Shown: positions 24,472 to 33,203 of the stretch, piece by piece
Position numbering within the stretch: the stretch's first letter is position 1
Layout: every line of letters starts with the position of its first letter
NCBI GenBank assembly: GCA_017523755.1
Contig: JAFWWA010000036.1
Coordinates: forward strand, 1 to 39,721
Direction: 5' to 3'
DNA length: 39,721 bases
Source of the DNA: Christensenellaceae bacterium
GTDB taxonomy: Bacteria; Bacillota; Clostridia; Christensenellales; Christensenellaceae
Program-made: the position numbers and the translations under genes
Notes under the pieces: generated by a model
What the model was told of the DNA's origin: nothing
Database searches by the model: none
What the model saw: the letters and a program-made list of their open reading frames with translations, nothing else

Positions 24472-25467
24472 CTATATGAGTTTTTCAGCTTCTTCAAGGA
24501 TCTTCTTCTTTATCTCTACGGTTGTCCCGTCAAGAGTGCATCCCGCGGCATGCTTATGACCGCCACCGCCAAAACATGCTGCAAATTTAGCCACATCTGC
24601 ATATTTTTTGCTTCTAAGACTGACTTTATGCCTGAGTGGATTGATCTCCCTTATAAGCACAGCTATCTCCACGCTGTCGATATCTCTTGCAAAATTGATC
24701 AGGTTTTCACAATCCTCAGGAAGCGCCCCGCAGCCATATATCTCATCATATGAAACAGACATGACAGCGATCCTGTTGTCGTGATGCAGCGTCATCGTAT
24801 CTATTGCGTGAGCGACCAAAAGTGTTGCTCCGAGAGTCCTTTTCCTATCGATCTCTTCAGCAAGGAAAGACGTTTCAGCGCCGTACTTTACAAGTTCTGC
24901 AGCGATCTCAAAAGTCTTTGATGTCGTATTGCTGTATGTGAAATTACCTGTATCAGTCATTATTCCTGCAAACAGGACATTAGCTGTTCTTACTGATATG
25001 TCAGCACCTGTTTCAACAAGATATTCGTACACAAGTTCTGAGGCAGAGCTTCTGTCCTCGATCCAGTTCACGTTTGAGAAGCACGGGTTGGTAATGTGAT
25101 GATCGATCGCTACAGAGCATTTCTGCCTGTCGAAAACCTTTTCAAGAAGGCTGCCTACCCTGTATTTGTCGGCAGTATCAACAGTTATCACAAGGTCAAA
25201 ATCAGTATCCTTATACAGATCGTACAGCTCTTCTGCTGATAATATCTCGATGTAATCGCGTATGAATTCATATTTGTATGTAAGGCCGTCACCTGCCGCA
25301 CATCTGACAGTCTTCCCTTTTCTTATAAACTCCATCCCGAGAGCAGCCATTGAACCAAAACAATCCCCATCCGGACTGACATGTCCTAAGATGAGGATAG
25401 TATTGCTTTTTTCGACTAATCCGGATATCTCCGCGATCAATTCATTTTTATTCTTCATTTTCTTCAT
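24472..25467 (-). CDS. nrnA: bifunctional oligoribonuclease / PAP phosphatase, DHH family
   Basis: Degrades nano-RNA and dephosphorylates 3'-phosphoadenosine 5'-phosphate, in the cytoplasm. Motifs: HVSPDGD (29-35), VDTAD (97-101), IDHH (121-124), MTDTGNF, and the C-terminal DHHA1 glycine loop GGGGHKHAAG. It overlaps the end of rbfA. ATG 25467 (KKMKNKNE start, 331 residues) or ATG 25458 (328 residues) is likely; the longest frame, from 25500, would run over 50 bases into rbfA and has no family support. rbfA-nrnA-truB is the standard order in Gram-positives. Confidence 0.94.
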   Translation of the reverse strand: MKKMKNKNELIAEISGLVEKSNTILILGHVSPDGDCFGSMAALGMEFIRKGKTVRCAAGDGLTYKYEFIRDYIEILSAEELYDLYKDTDFDLVITVDTADKYRVGSLLEKVFDRQKCSVAIDHHITNPCFSNVNWIEDRSSASELVYEYLVETGADISVRTANVLFAGIMTDTGNFTYSNTTSKTFEIAAELVKYGAETSFLAEEIDRKRTLGATLLVAHAIDTMTLHHDNRIAVMSVSYDEIYGCGALPEDCENLINFARDIDSVEIAVLIREINPLRHKVSLRSKKYADVAKFAACFGGGGHKHAAGCTLDGTTVEIKKKILEEAEKLI

Positions 25468-25825
25468 TCTCGTCTGATATGGATGCGACTGCATCATCAA
25501 TCAGCTTAGACATTTTTATGCTGTATTCTATTGAATCGTCCAAAATAAATCTTAGATCGGGTATCCTCCTGATCTTTATCATCTTGTTAAGCTTGGCTTT
25601 TATAAATCCCTGCGCGGAATTCAGGCCTTCTATAGTTGAAGCTTTTCTTTCTTCCGAATCATAGACGCTTACATACACTTTAGCATAATACAGATCCTGG
25701 GTAACCTCGACACGCGTCACTCCGGTCATTTCAGATACTCTTGGATCCTTGAGCTCTTTCAGAATAATCTCGGAAAGAGCTCTGCGGAATTCTTCATCAA
25801 GTCTTTGAGTCCTTCTTTTAGGCAT
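25448..25825 (-). CDS. rbfA: 30S ribosome-binding factor A
   Basis: A 125-residue late-stage 30S subunit maturation factor with a KH-like fold. RTQRLDEEFRRALSEII at the N-terminus, ELKDPRV (about 22-28), and the C-terminal segment PDLRFILDDSIEYS are all typical. ATG 25825 comes 3 bases after the infB stop and the 3' end overlaps nrnA, so translation is probably coupled. The acidic tail (DENEENEE) is normal variation. Confidence 0.95.
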   Translation of the reverse strand: MPKRRTQRLDEEFRRALSEIILKELKDPRVSEMTGVTRVEVTQDLYYAKVYVSVYDSEERKASTIEGLNSAQGFIKAKLNKMIKIRRIPDLRFILDDSIEYSIKMSKLIDDAVASISDENEENEE

Positions 25826-25828
25826 TTA

Positions 25829-28561
25829 TCAAACACTTCTTTCAACTTTCTGCATTACGAAAGCTTCAAGAACATCTCCTTCTTTTATGTCGTTATAGTT
25901 CTCAAGGGATGCTCCGAATTCATACCCTGTGGTTACTTCCCTTACATCGTCCTTGAAACGCTTGAGGGAATTCAGCTTGCCTTCATAGATGACGACATTG
26001 TCTCTTAAGAGCCTGATCTCAGAATTTCGGGTCATCTTTCCGTCAAGCATATAGCAGCCTGCTATCGTTCCTACAGAAGATACCCTGAAAGTCTGTCTGA
26101 TCTCAGCATGTCCCTGTACCTCCTCCTTGAATTCAGGAGCAAGCATACCGTTGATAGCTTTTGTGACATCATCTATCGCATTATAGATTATCCTGTATGT
26201 CCTGATGTCGACTTTTTCACGTTCGGCTATAGCGCTGACAGAAGCATCAGGTCTGACATTGAATCCGATGATTATCGCGTTCGCAGCGGAAGCAAGAAGG
26301 ACATCGCCTTCACTTATCGCACCTACAGCCCCGTGTATAACTCTTACTCTAACCTCATCGTTACCGATCTTCTCAAGCGACTGTCTGACAGCTTCTACCG
26401 AGCCCTGAACATCTGCCTTGATAACGATATTGAGGTCCTTTACATTACCCTGTTCGATCTGGGAGAACAGGTCGTCAAGAGTTACCCTTGAAGTTGATTT
26501 GTTCCTCAGTTCTTTCTGCTTGTCGATTCGTTCCTGTACTACCTGTCTGGAAAGTTTTTCATCAACGACATAAAGCGTATCTCCTGCAGAAGGGACCTCC
26601 GAGAATCCGATGACCTCTACCGGCTGCGAAGGGCCAGCCTTCTTGACGTTTCTTCCCTTATCGTCTGTCATTGCACGGATCCTTCCGTATGCCGTTCCTG
26701 CTACGACAGTATCAGCGACATTGAGTGTTCCGTTCTGTACAAGAACTGTTGCAACGGGACCTCTTCCCTTATCGAGTTTCGCCTCTATGATAGCTCCTTT
26801 TGCAAGTCTGTTCGGATTTGCCTTATACTCTCCTACATCTGCAACTAGCAGTATCATCTCAAGAAGATCATCAAGGCCCTCTTTGGTCTTGGCGGACACA
26901 GGCACCATGACGGTATCTCCGCCCCAGTCTTCTGCAACGAGCCCGTATTCAGTGAGCTCACGCTTTACCATATCAATGCTGGAGCCCGGGATATCGATTT
27001 TGTTTATCGCAACTATGATCGGCACATTAGCCGCTTTCGCGTGGTTTATAGCCTCAACTGTCTGGGGCATCACTCCGTCGTTTGCAGCGACTACCAGGAT
27101 CGCTATGTCAGTGACGTTTGCTCCTCTTGCCCTCATTGAAGTGAAAGCTTCGTGTCCGGGAGTATCGAGGAATGTTATCGACCTGTTGTTATGATTGACT
27201 ACATATGCACCGATATGCTGTGTTATACCGCCAGCTTCATTTGCCTGAACGCTCGTCTTCCTTATAGCGTCGAGGATCGATGTCTTACCGTGGTCGACGT
27301 GGCCCATTATAGTTACGACCGGAGGACGGATGACAAGATTCTCTTCGTCATCAGTTTCATCCTCATAACCTGCTTTCAGTGCATCCTCAGCGGTCTGTTC
27401 TATCTTCTGCTCAAGTTCGATGTCATAATCCGCAGCAACAAGGCTTGCGGTATCGAAATCGATCTCAGAGTTGATATTTGTATTCATCATTCCCAAAAGG
27501 AACAGTTTCTTTATGATCTGAGCGACCGGTTTTCCTATTTTCTCAGCGAACACCTTGATCGAAACTGTATCGCCGTATATAACTGCCTTGTCGATCACAA
27601 CAGGTTCCGGAGTTACGACAGGCTTCTGCTTCTGAGTTTTAGGTCCTTTCCTGATCTTTCTGGAACCCTGTGCGTATTCATCATCATCTATGACTACTCT
27701 TTCCTTCAGAGCTCCCTTTTTCCGTTTCTCTTCAACAGGTCTTTCCTTCTGCCTGTCGTGAGGATTCCTCTGCTGCTGCTGAGGGATAGCCGAAGCAATA
27801 GCACCAGCCTGATTCTGCCTTGGTTTGTCAGTCCTCCTCTGCTGACGGTTCTGAGATCTTTCATCACCGTCTTTATCCTTTGAGTCGAATTGTCCCCTTC
27901 CGTTCCTGTTATCCCTTCTCTGATCAGGAGCGTTCTGGTTCTTCTGATCACGGAAATTCTGGGATCTTCTCTCACCGTTGTCAAACTGTCTTGCAGGTCT
28001 GTCCTGATTTCTCTGATCATTACGGTCCCTGTTTCTTTCTCTGACAGGTCTTGTTTCCGTATTTTCAGGAGCATTTGCTTTCGCTCTGCGCTCTTCCATC
28101 CTCTGGATCTGTTTTTCATCAGATACCGATGCGGGTTTTACAGTCTCTTTTTCATCCTGAAGGACATCCTCGGATACAGGTACATCGGCTGTTTCAGCAG
28201 CGGGGACCTCCGGCGTATTATCAGCCTTTTCCGAAGCTGCCTCGACAGTCGTTTCGGTTTCGGATGCGGTAACATCTTGAGCTTTTTCTGTATCCGCTTC
28301 GCCCGTCTGCTCTGCCGGAACACTTACTGCTTCGGAAGGTCTCTCCTCCTCCTGCTTATCCCTTTCCGCCTTTTCCTGTGCAGCCTTTTCAGCCCTCTTT
28401 ATATCCCTCTCCTTTATGCGTTCCAGAAGGACATTCTGAAGCGTATTGGCCTCAGCGATCTGCTTTTTCGAATCTCTCTGCAGATCTGAAAGCTGTCTGT
28501 CCACATTGGCTAAATATGTCATAAGATTTTTATTTACGTCTAAAACATTAAGCTTGCTCAA
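25829..28561 (-). CDS. infB: translation initiation factor IF-2
   Basis: GTPase that brings initiator tRNA to the 30S subunit. The 910-residue protein has a short N-terminal helical part, a low-complexity linker rich in R, N, D, Q and E (about 65-285), the IF2_N domain (about 325-375), then the G domain with GHVDHGKT (420-427), DTPGH (466-470) and NKID (520-523), followed by domains II, III and the C-terminal fMet-tRNA-binding domain. The start is TTG 28561, overlapping the ylxQ stop, with a perfectly spaced GGAGG six bases upstream. The linker composition makes long spurious open frames on the opposite strand. Confidence 0.97.
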   Translation of the reverse strand: MSKLNVLDVNKNLMTYLANVDRQLSDLQRDSKKQIAEANTLQNVLLERIKERDIKRAEKAAQEKAERDKQEEERPSEAVSVPAEQTGEADTEKAQDVTASETETTVEAASEKADNTPEVPAAETADVPVSEDVLQDEKETVKPASVSDEKQIQRMEERRAKANAPENTETRPVRERNRDRNDQRNQDRPARQFDNGERRSQNFRDQKNQNAPDQRRDNRNGRGQFDSKDKDGDERSQNRQQRRTDKPRQNQAGAIASAIPQQQQRNPHDRQKERPVEEKRKKGALKERVVIDDDEYAQGSRKIRKGPKTQKQKPVVTPEPVVIDKAVIYGDTVSIKVFAEKIGKPVAQIIKKLFLLGMMNTNINSEIDFDTASLVAADYDIELEQKIEQTAEDALKAGYEDETDDEENLVIRPPVVTIMGHVDHGKTSILDAIRKTSVQANEAGGITQHIGAYVVNHNNRSITFLDTPGHEAFTSMRARGANVTDIAILVVAANDGVMPQTVEAINHAKAANVPIIVAINKIDIPGSSIDMVKRELTEYGLVAEDWGGDTVMVPVSAKTKEGLDDLLEMILLVADVGEYKANPNRLAKGAIIEAKLDKGRGPVATVLVQNGTLNVADTVVAGTAYGRIRAMTDDKGRNVKKAGPSQPVEVIGFSEVPSAGDTLYVVDEKLSRQVVQERIDKQKELRNKSTSRVTLDDLFSQIEQGNVKDLNIVIKADVQGSVEAVRQSLEKIGNDEVRVRVIHGAVGAISEGDVLLASAANAIIIGFNVRPDASVSAIAEREKVDIRTYRIIYNAIDDVTKAINGMLAPEFKEEVQGHAEIRQTFRVSSVGTIAGCYMLDGKMTRNSEIRLLRDNVVIYEGKLNSLKRFKDDVREVTTGYEFGASLENYNDIKEGDVLEAFVMQKVERSV

Positions 28562-28878
28562 TTTAAACCTCCAAGAGTCTCCTCAAAGATCTTCCTTATA
28601 CCCTGTACAAATCCTTTGCCGGTGATCCCTACCAGATATATACCGGCTTTTCCGCATGCATTTTCTATAAGCCCCTCGAAACTGACTTCATAACACTCAG
28701 CTCCGAAATACCTACACATACTGAGAGCGTCCTTCTTTGAACGTTCCGATATGCCCGGAGTCATCAGGACCAGTGTTTCCTTTCCTCTTTCGAGCCTGTC
28801 ATGTATGCTCTCATATCCGAAAATGACTTTTCCTGCTTTTGTAGCGATGCCCAGCATCCCTCTTAATCTAGATTCCAA
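28558..28878 (-). CDS. ylxQ: YlxQ family L7Ae-like ribosomal/RNA-binding protein
   Basis: A 106-residue protein of the L7Ae/L30e/Gadd45 fold, thought to bind K-turn [21 protein letters not shown] (8-25) is the typical N-terminal block; an AGxIxxG motif is present. It starts with TTG 28878 behind AGGAGGG and overlaps ylxR at its 5' end and infB at its 3' end, exactly where ylxQ is found in the nusA-infB operon of Firmicutes. Confidence 0.92.
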   Translation of the reverse strand: MESRLRGMLGIATKAGKVIFGYESIHDRLERGKETLVLMTPGISERSKKDALSMCRYFGAECYEVSFEGLIENACGKAGIYLVGITGKGFVQGIRKIFEETLGGLN

Positions 28879-29146
28879 GCTCCCTCCTAAGAATGATCCT
28901 TCTTAAGCTCTCAAGCATTTCAGGAGTCATATTCATCTCCAGGGCTCTTGAAAGCGCTTTGCTCTTATATGCATTCTCAAGGCACTCGATACTGGAACAG
29001 ATGTACGCTCCTCTTCCCGGCACCTTGCCGGTCTGGTCTACTTCCAGGCTGCCTTCCCCGGTCTTTACAATCCGTATGAGTTCACGTTTCGGCCGGCTGG
29101 TCCTGCAGGCGATGCACATCCTCATGGGAATCTTTCTTTGTTTCAA
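28868..29146 (-). CDS. ylxR: YlxR / RnpM, RNase P modulator (DUF448)
   Basis: A 92-residue protein with the DUF448 core: RMCIACRTSRPKRELIRI (9-26), then GRGAYIC and a C-terminal helix. The B. subtilis homologue binds RNase P RNA and modulates its activity. It starts at TTG 29146, overlapping the nusA stop by a few bases, and has a weak ribosome binding site, consistent with coupled translation. A downstream ATG (giving MRMCIAC) is a possible alternative start. Confidence 0.93.
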   Translation of the reverse strand: MKQRKIPMRMCIACRTSRPKRELIRIVKTGEGSLEVDQTGKVPGRGAYICSSIECLENAYKSKALSRALEMNMTPEMLESLRRIILRRELGI

Positions 29147-30306
29147 AATGTCAGATCCTCCGGTAAATCGAACATATCGTCGCCGGAAACGGGATCGGCG
29201 TCTATGTCTGCGGTATCCAATGTCACATCGTCATCTAAAGAGATGTCGTCGCCTTCATCGCTGAACACGGTATCCATCATCTGGCTCTGCGACTTGATAT
29301 CGATCTTAAAATTGGTAAGCTTTGCAGCCAGTCTGGCATTCTGTCCCTCTTTTCCTATCGCAAGAGACAGCTGCGAATCAGGAACGACGACTTTCGCTTC
29401 CCTGTCATCTTCATTGGTCTGTACAAGGACGACCTTTGCGGGTCTAAGGGCGTTCGATATGAACTCCATCGAATCCATGCTCCAGGGGATAACATCTATC
29501 CTTTCCCCGCCGAGCTCATTCACGACACGCTGTATACGCTGTCCCCTGGGTCCCACGCAGGCACCTACCGGATCTATATTCGCATTTTCCGAATATACAG
29601 CTATCTTGCTCCTCTGTCCTGCTTCTCTTGCTACAGACTTTATGACCACAGAGTTCTGAGCGATCTCGGGCACTTCCAGCTCAAAAAGCCTCCTTACAAG
29701 CCCCGGATGAGACCTTGATGTGATTATCTGAGGGCCCTTCGACGTGCGTCTTACCTCAAGCACGTATACCTTAATGCGCATCCCCTGTTCATATCTTTCC
29801 CCGGGTATGACTTCCGAAGGCTTGATAACGCCTTCCGTACGTCCGAGGTCAAGATAAACGGAGCCTCTTTCCACTCTGTTGACGGTCCCTGTTATTATCT
29901 CGTTTTCTTTTTCTATATATCTGTCATAAACCACGCTGCGCTCGGCTTCACGTATCCTCTGCACTATGACCTGCTTTGCTGTCTGCGCCGCGATCCTCCC
30001 GAAAGTTTTCGGCGTCACTTCTGTCTCTAAGACATCGCCTGTCTCATAGAGCACGTTGATCTTCTGAGCATCCTCCAGGCTGATCTCAAGAGCGTCATTT
30101 ATGACATCGTCCACGACTGTCTTCTGGGAATATACATGTATCTGTCCGTTTTCCTCGTCTACTGACACACGCACGTTCTCTGCAGAATTGTAATTCCTTT
30201 TATATGCCGCGATAAGGGCTGTCTCTATAGCCTCTATAAGCACATCTTTCTTAATGCCTTTTTCCTCTTCCAGCTGATTTAAAGCCTCAATAAGTTCGCT
30301 GTTCAT
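29143..30306 (-). CDS. nusA: transcription termination/antitermination factor NusA
   Basis: Binds RNA polymerase and nascent RNA and modulates pausing and termination. The 387-residue protein has the N-terminal polymerase-binding domain (about 1-130), an S1 domain (about 135-200, with GSVYLDLGRTEG), and two KH domains (GACVGPRGQRI near 225-240; IGKEGQNARLA near 310). It lacks the C-terminal acidic repeats of E. coli NusA, as is usual in Gram-positives. The acidic tail ends LPEDLTF. ATG 30306 follows AAGGGG. It lies 13 bases after rimP. Confidence 0.96.
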   Translation of the reverse strand: MNSELIEALNQLEEEKGIKKDVLIEAIETALIAAYKRNYNSAENVRVSVDEENGQIHVYSQKTVVDDVINDALEISLEDAQKINVLYETGDVLETEVTPKTFGRIAAQTAKQVIVQRIREAERSVVYDRYIEKENEIITGTVNRVERGSVYLDLGRTEGVIKPSEVIPGERYEQGMRIKVYVLEVRRTSKGPQIITSRSHPGLVRRLFELEVPEIAQNSVVIKSVAREAGQRSKIAVYSENANIDPVGACVGPRGQRIQRVVNELGGERIDVIPWSMDSMEFISNALRPAKVVLVQTNEDDREAKVVVPDSQLSLAIGKEGQNARLAAKLTNFKIDIKSQSQMMDTVFSDEGDDISLDDDVTLDTADIDADPVSGDDMFDLPEDLTF

Positions 30307-30319
30307 CTCAATCCCCTTC

Positions 30320-30784
30320 TCAAAAATCTATATGCAGTCTCACTGACGCAGTTTTATTCTTTAAAAACTCCCTGGTCTCCCCGTCATCAGATACGATCTT
30401 AAACGAATCGCCTCCGGAATAGACCAGTTTGCCAACAAAATCCTTTTTACCGTCTGTTTTTGCAAACAGCTTCACATCGACTTTCTTACCGTTTCCCCAC
30501 AGCCATTCTCTCTCCGTCCTTAAAGTCCTTCCCAGACCCGGAGAAGAAACCACAAGCACATAGGCCTCCTCAATAGGATCAGCTTTATCAAGCGGCTCGT
30601 CTAGCGCTTTGGAGACCAGCTCGCAGTCTTCCAGGTCGACACCGCCGGGCTTGTCTATCGAAACGATAAGCTCCGAACCGTTTTCGCTCTTTTTAACGAA
30701 CTCGGTCCCGACGTACGTATATCCCAAGCTCTCAACTATAGGAATGATGACAGCTTCGGAATTTCTTTCTTCTTTTAAAGCCAC
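30320..30784 (-). CDS. rimP: ribosome maturation factor RimP
   Basis: A 154-residue factor for 30S assembly. The N-terminal alpha/beta domain has the GSELIVSIDKPGGVDLEDCE block (about 31-50), then VVSSPGLGRTLRTEREW (about 82-98), and a C-terminal Sm-like beta domain. It starts with GTG 30784, preceded by AAAGGCGG. It is the first gene of the rimP-nusA-infB operon. Upstream lie a stem-loop and a promoter bearing an 18-bp palindrome. Confidence 0.94.
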   Translation of the reverse strand: MALKEERNSEAVIIPIVESLGYTYVGTEFVKKSENGSELIVSIDKPGGVDLEDCELVSKALDEPLDKADPIEEAYVLVVSSPGLGRTLRTEREWLWGNGKKVDVKLFAKTDGKKDFVGKLVYSGGDSFKIVSDDGETREFLKNKTASVRLHIDF

Positions 30785-30813
30785 TGTTTCCGCCTTTCAC
30801 TTTTACAAAATAT

Positions 30814-30839
30814 AAAGAGTGGACAAAAGCCCACTCTTT
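30814..30839 (-). terminator. stem-loop upstream of rimP (terminator of rng or 5' hairpin of the rimP transcript)
   Basis: AAAGAGTGG (30814-30822) pairs with CCACTCTTT (30831-30839). On the minus strand it is followed by a T/A-rich run. It lies between rng and rimP but downstream of the likely rimP promoter, so it either attenuates that promoter or forms the 5' end of the mRNA. Confidence 0.6.
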
Positions 30840-30845
30840 TTAACA

Positions 30846-30873
30846 AGAGTATAATGACAGACATGTCTGTCAA
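30846..30873 (-). promoter_or_regulatory. promoter of the rimP-nusA-infB operon with operator-like palindrome
   Basis: On the minus strand a perfect -35 TTGACA (30873-30868) with TACTCT 16 bases downstream (30851-30846); TATACT at 30853-30848 would leave only 14 bases. The spacer is filled by the perfect palindrome TGACAGACATGTCTGTCA (30855-30872). Confidence 0.6.
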
Positions 30874-30935
30874 CACAGAAATAATATCTCAGCGAAACGA
30901 AAAAATCAAGTATTTTAGGCAAAAATCTATGATTT

Positions 30936-32462
30936 TCAGGAAAAACTGACATATTTTTTCAGCAGCATGGGATCAGCGGAATCGTTCATTGCGAGGACTT
31001 TAACGTCATGGATATGCATGCCGGGTATCTCTTTCAAAAAGAACCTTACGTTTTCATTCTTCGGAAGCAAATCATCACCGTTGGAATTCATGTTCTGAAC
31101 ATATCTGCTGATGGACGGAGCGACCTCAACACAGTATAAACCCGCGGGATTCAGCTTTAATTCCCTCAGGACAGCCCTTCTTATTTTCATGGCTATCGAC
31201 AGCTCCGAAAACACCTTTCCTCTTCCCTGGCAGTACGGGCACTGGGTCTCAACGAGTGCGGACAGCTTCTGTCTCATCTTCTTCCTGGTCATCTCGATGA
31301 GCCCAAGCTCCGTCATACCGAGAACGTTGCATTTGGTCCTGTCATTCCTGCAGGCCTCGGCCAGTGCCGATATGACTCTCTGTCTGTTCTCTATTATCTC
31401 CATATCGATGAAGTCAATGACCACTATCCCGCCGATATCTCTCAGCCTGAGCTGCTTGGCGATCTCCTGAGCCGCTTCGATATTTGTATTGACTATCGTT
31501 TCCTGCAGATCATTATCGCCTATATACTTTCCGGTATTGACATCTATCACTGTCAGCGCTTCGGTTTCCTCGATGACGAAATATGCGCCGCTCTTCAGCC
31601 AGACTTTTCTGTTGAACGCTTTTTCAAGCTGGTTCTCTATCCTGTATCTGTCAAATATCTCCTCGTCTTCATCAAGTAGTACGACCCTGTCCGAAAGCTC
31701 CGGCACAGTCAGATCGACGAACGCCCTTACCTTGTCATAATACTGTTTATTGTTTATGTAGAAAGAGCTGACCTCATCTGTGAACATATCTCTTATCGAT
31801 CTGAAAAGAAGCGTTTCCTCCGCATGTATCAGCCTCGGTGCACTCACAAGATTGCCCTTGTTCCTGATCCTTTCCCAAAGTCTCGACAGAAAAGTCAGTT
31901 CCTTTTCAAATTCCTTTTCATCGAGGCCTTCAGCGGCTGTTCTCACTATGACTCCCATCCCCGCTGGCTTCAATCTTGTGAATATCTGTTTCAGCCTTTC
32001 TCTTTCCGACTCGTCTATGATCCTTCTTGATACGCCTACATGGTCAAGTGTAGGCATAAGCACCATAAGCCTTCCGGGGAGGGTGATATGAGTCGTTATC
32101 CTCTCTCCTTTTGTACCGCCCGGCTGTTTGAGTACCTGGACCAGTATCTCCTGATCCTGTTTAAGTATCTCCTTGATATTGGGCACCTGTACAGGAACGG
32201 TCTTCTTCTTTTCGCTTTCAAAATCGAATTCTGAAGGATCTTCTATGATATCCCCCGCATACAGAAAAGCGTTTTTCTCCTGACCGATATCAACAAACGC
32301 CGCCTGCATGCCGGGAAGTATGTTCTTGACCTTTCCCTTGTATATATTGCCTACAAGCCTTTCCCTGCCCCGCGCCTCCACCTGCATCTCGAGAAGGTCA
32401 CCGTCCTCAGTAAGAGCGACTCTCACCTGATACGGATTTACATCGACAAAAATCTCTTTCAT
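30936..32462 (-). CDS. rng: ribonuclease G/E family protein
   Basis: A 508-residue endoribonuclease of the Rne/Rng family (mRNA decay and rRNA maturation). S1 domain at about 36-120 (GNIYKGKVKNILPGMQAAFV start), the DNase I-like catalytic region with GGIVVIDFIDM (about 345-355), and the zinc-link motif CPYCQGRG near residue 405. The C-terminus lacks the long unstructured scaffold of RNase E, so it is RNase G-like. I use ATG 32462; the preceding TTG adds one residue. It lies 105 bases after the DUF2344 gene, and the rplU-ysxB-rpmA genes that often follow in Clostridia are not present. Confidence 0.93.
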   Translation of the reverse strand: MKEIFVDVNPYQVRVALTEDGDLLEMQVEARGRERLVGNIYKGKVKNILPGMQAAFVDIGQEKNAFLYAGDIIEDPSEFDFESEKKKTVPVQVPNIKEILKQDQEILVQVLKQPGGTKGERITTHITLPGRLMVLMPTLDHVGVSRRIIDESERERLKQIFTRLKPAGMGVIVRTAAEGLDEKEFEKELTFLSRLWERIRNKGNLVSAPRLIHAEETLLFRSIRDMFTDEVSSFYINNKQYYDKVRAFVDLTVPELSDRVVLLDEDEEIFDRYRIENQLEKAFNRKVWLKSGAYFVIEETEALTVIDVNTGKYIGDNDLQETIVNTNIEAAQEIAKQLRLRDIGGIVVIDFIDMEIIENRQRVISALAEACRNDRTKCNVLGMTELGLIEMTRKKMRQKLSALVETQCPYCQGRGKVFSELSIAMKIRRAVLRELKLNPAGLYCVEVAPSISRYVQNMNSNGDDLLPKNENVRFFLKEIPGMHIHDVKVLAMNDSADPMLLKKYVSFS

Positions 32463-32533
32463 CAAAACATCTTTCTGAAAAATCGTATCTTCCGTTTAAA
32501 GAACAGAAGAATCCTATTTTTCCAAAATTTTTA

Positions 32534-32571
32534 TATGACCAGCCTCAGCTGATTATAGTTTCAAGGTCATA
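32534..32571 (-). other. weak inverted repeat at the end of the DUF2344 gene
   Basis: TATGACC (32534-32540) is complementary to GGTCATA (32565-32571), with a 24-base loop, overlapping the DUF2344 stop codon and followed on the minus strand by an A/T-rich run. It may be a partial terminator between the DUF2344 gene and rng, or nothing. Confidence 0.3.
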
Positions 32572-33202
32572 AAAACAGCCCGGACAGCGAGATAATATCT
32601 GTCCCCGATCCGGTATAAAGATCGTTCCGTACTATCCTGACACTTTCGCCGGGAGCAACGGCATCGAATAATGAAAACGGGCTGAGCGACATTTTTGACG
32701 ATAAAACAAGCATCAGATCGATACGGTCCGTCATTATATCCGAACTTAATATCATCTGACCTGCGTCTACGTCATGGCCCTTCTTGTTCTTTATGATATA
32801 ACTGCCGCCCTCAGTCAGGGCAGCAAACCTTTCTTTTATATCGTCGCTGCAGTATACGGAATATGAAGCGGCCTCGACACAGGCCATGAGCTTCTTTCCC
32901 TTAGGATCGAGCATGCCAGCAGTTATGATATCAATACCTGAAGACATCTGCAAAGAAAGCCTCTCCCTGACAGAGCTTATATCCTCATCGTTGACAGTAT
33001 TGAATTCAAGATAATCTCCTTTGGTTTCGAGACCTACTGCAAGCGCCTGGGCAAAAGACATGATTATATGCGGATTGAAGCCCTGGGAATACTGTACTTC
33101 TATCCCCGATCTTCTTATCGCTCTCGAGAAAAACCTCTGCATATCCAGATGAGAAACGAATCTGCTCATCCCGTTCCTTGAAAATCTGACACCGATCCTC
33201 AT
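32567..33202 (-). CDS. TIGR03936 family radical SAM-linked protein (DUF2344)
   Basis: A 211-residue protein starting MRIGVRFSRNGMSRFVSHLDMQ, the standard DUF2344 beginning (R-x-x-F-x-K-x-G-x-x-R-F-x-S-H-L-D). RRSGIEVQYSQGFNPHI (32-48) is the second conserved block. It is nearly always encoded next to, or fused with, the TIGR03960 radical SAM protein, and here follows that gene by one base. The function is unknown. It is likely a partner in an RNA- or protein-modifying reaction. No catalytic residues can be named. Confidence 0.9.
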   Translation of the reverse strand: MRIGVRFSRNGMSRFVSHLDMQRFFSRAIRRSGIEVQYSQGFNPHIIMSFAQALAVGLETKGDYLEFNTVNDEDISSVRERLSLQMSSGIDIITAGMLDPKGKKLMACVEAASYSVYCSDDIKERFAALTEGGSYIIKNKKGHDVDAGQMILSSDIMTDRIDLMLVLSSKMSLSPFSLFDAVAPGESVRIVRNDLYTGSGTDIISLSGLFL

Positions 33203-33203
33203 A

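Noticed and set aside
26610..27194. 194-codon plus-strand open frame opposite the infB G domain
   Set aside because: It mirrors conserved IF-2 codons, and its composition (Ser/Thr/Ala/Phe rich) is that of an antisense frame.
27152..28489. Long plus-strand open frames opposite infB (up to 243 codons)
   Set aside because: They are antisense shadows of the R/N/D/Q-rich IF-2 linker, with no ribosome binding sites or recognisable domains.
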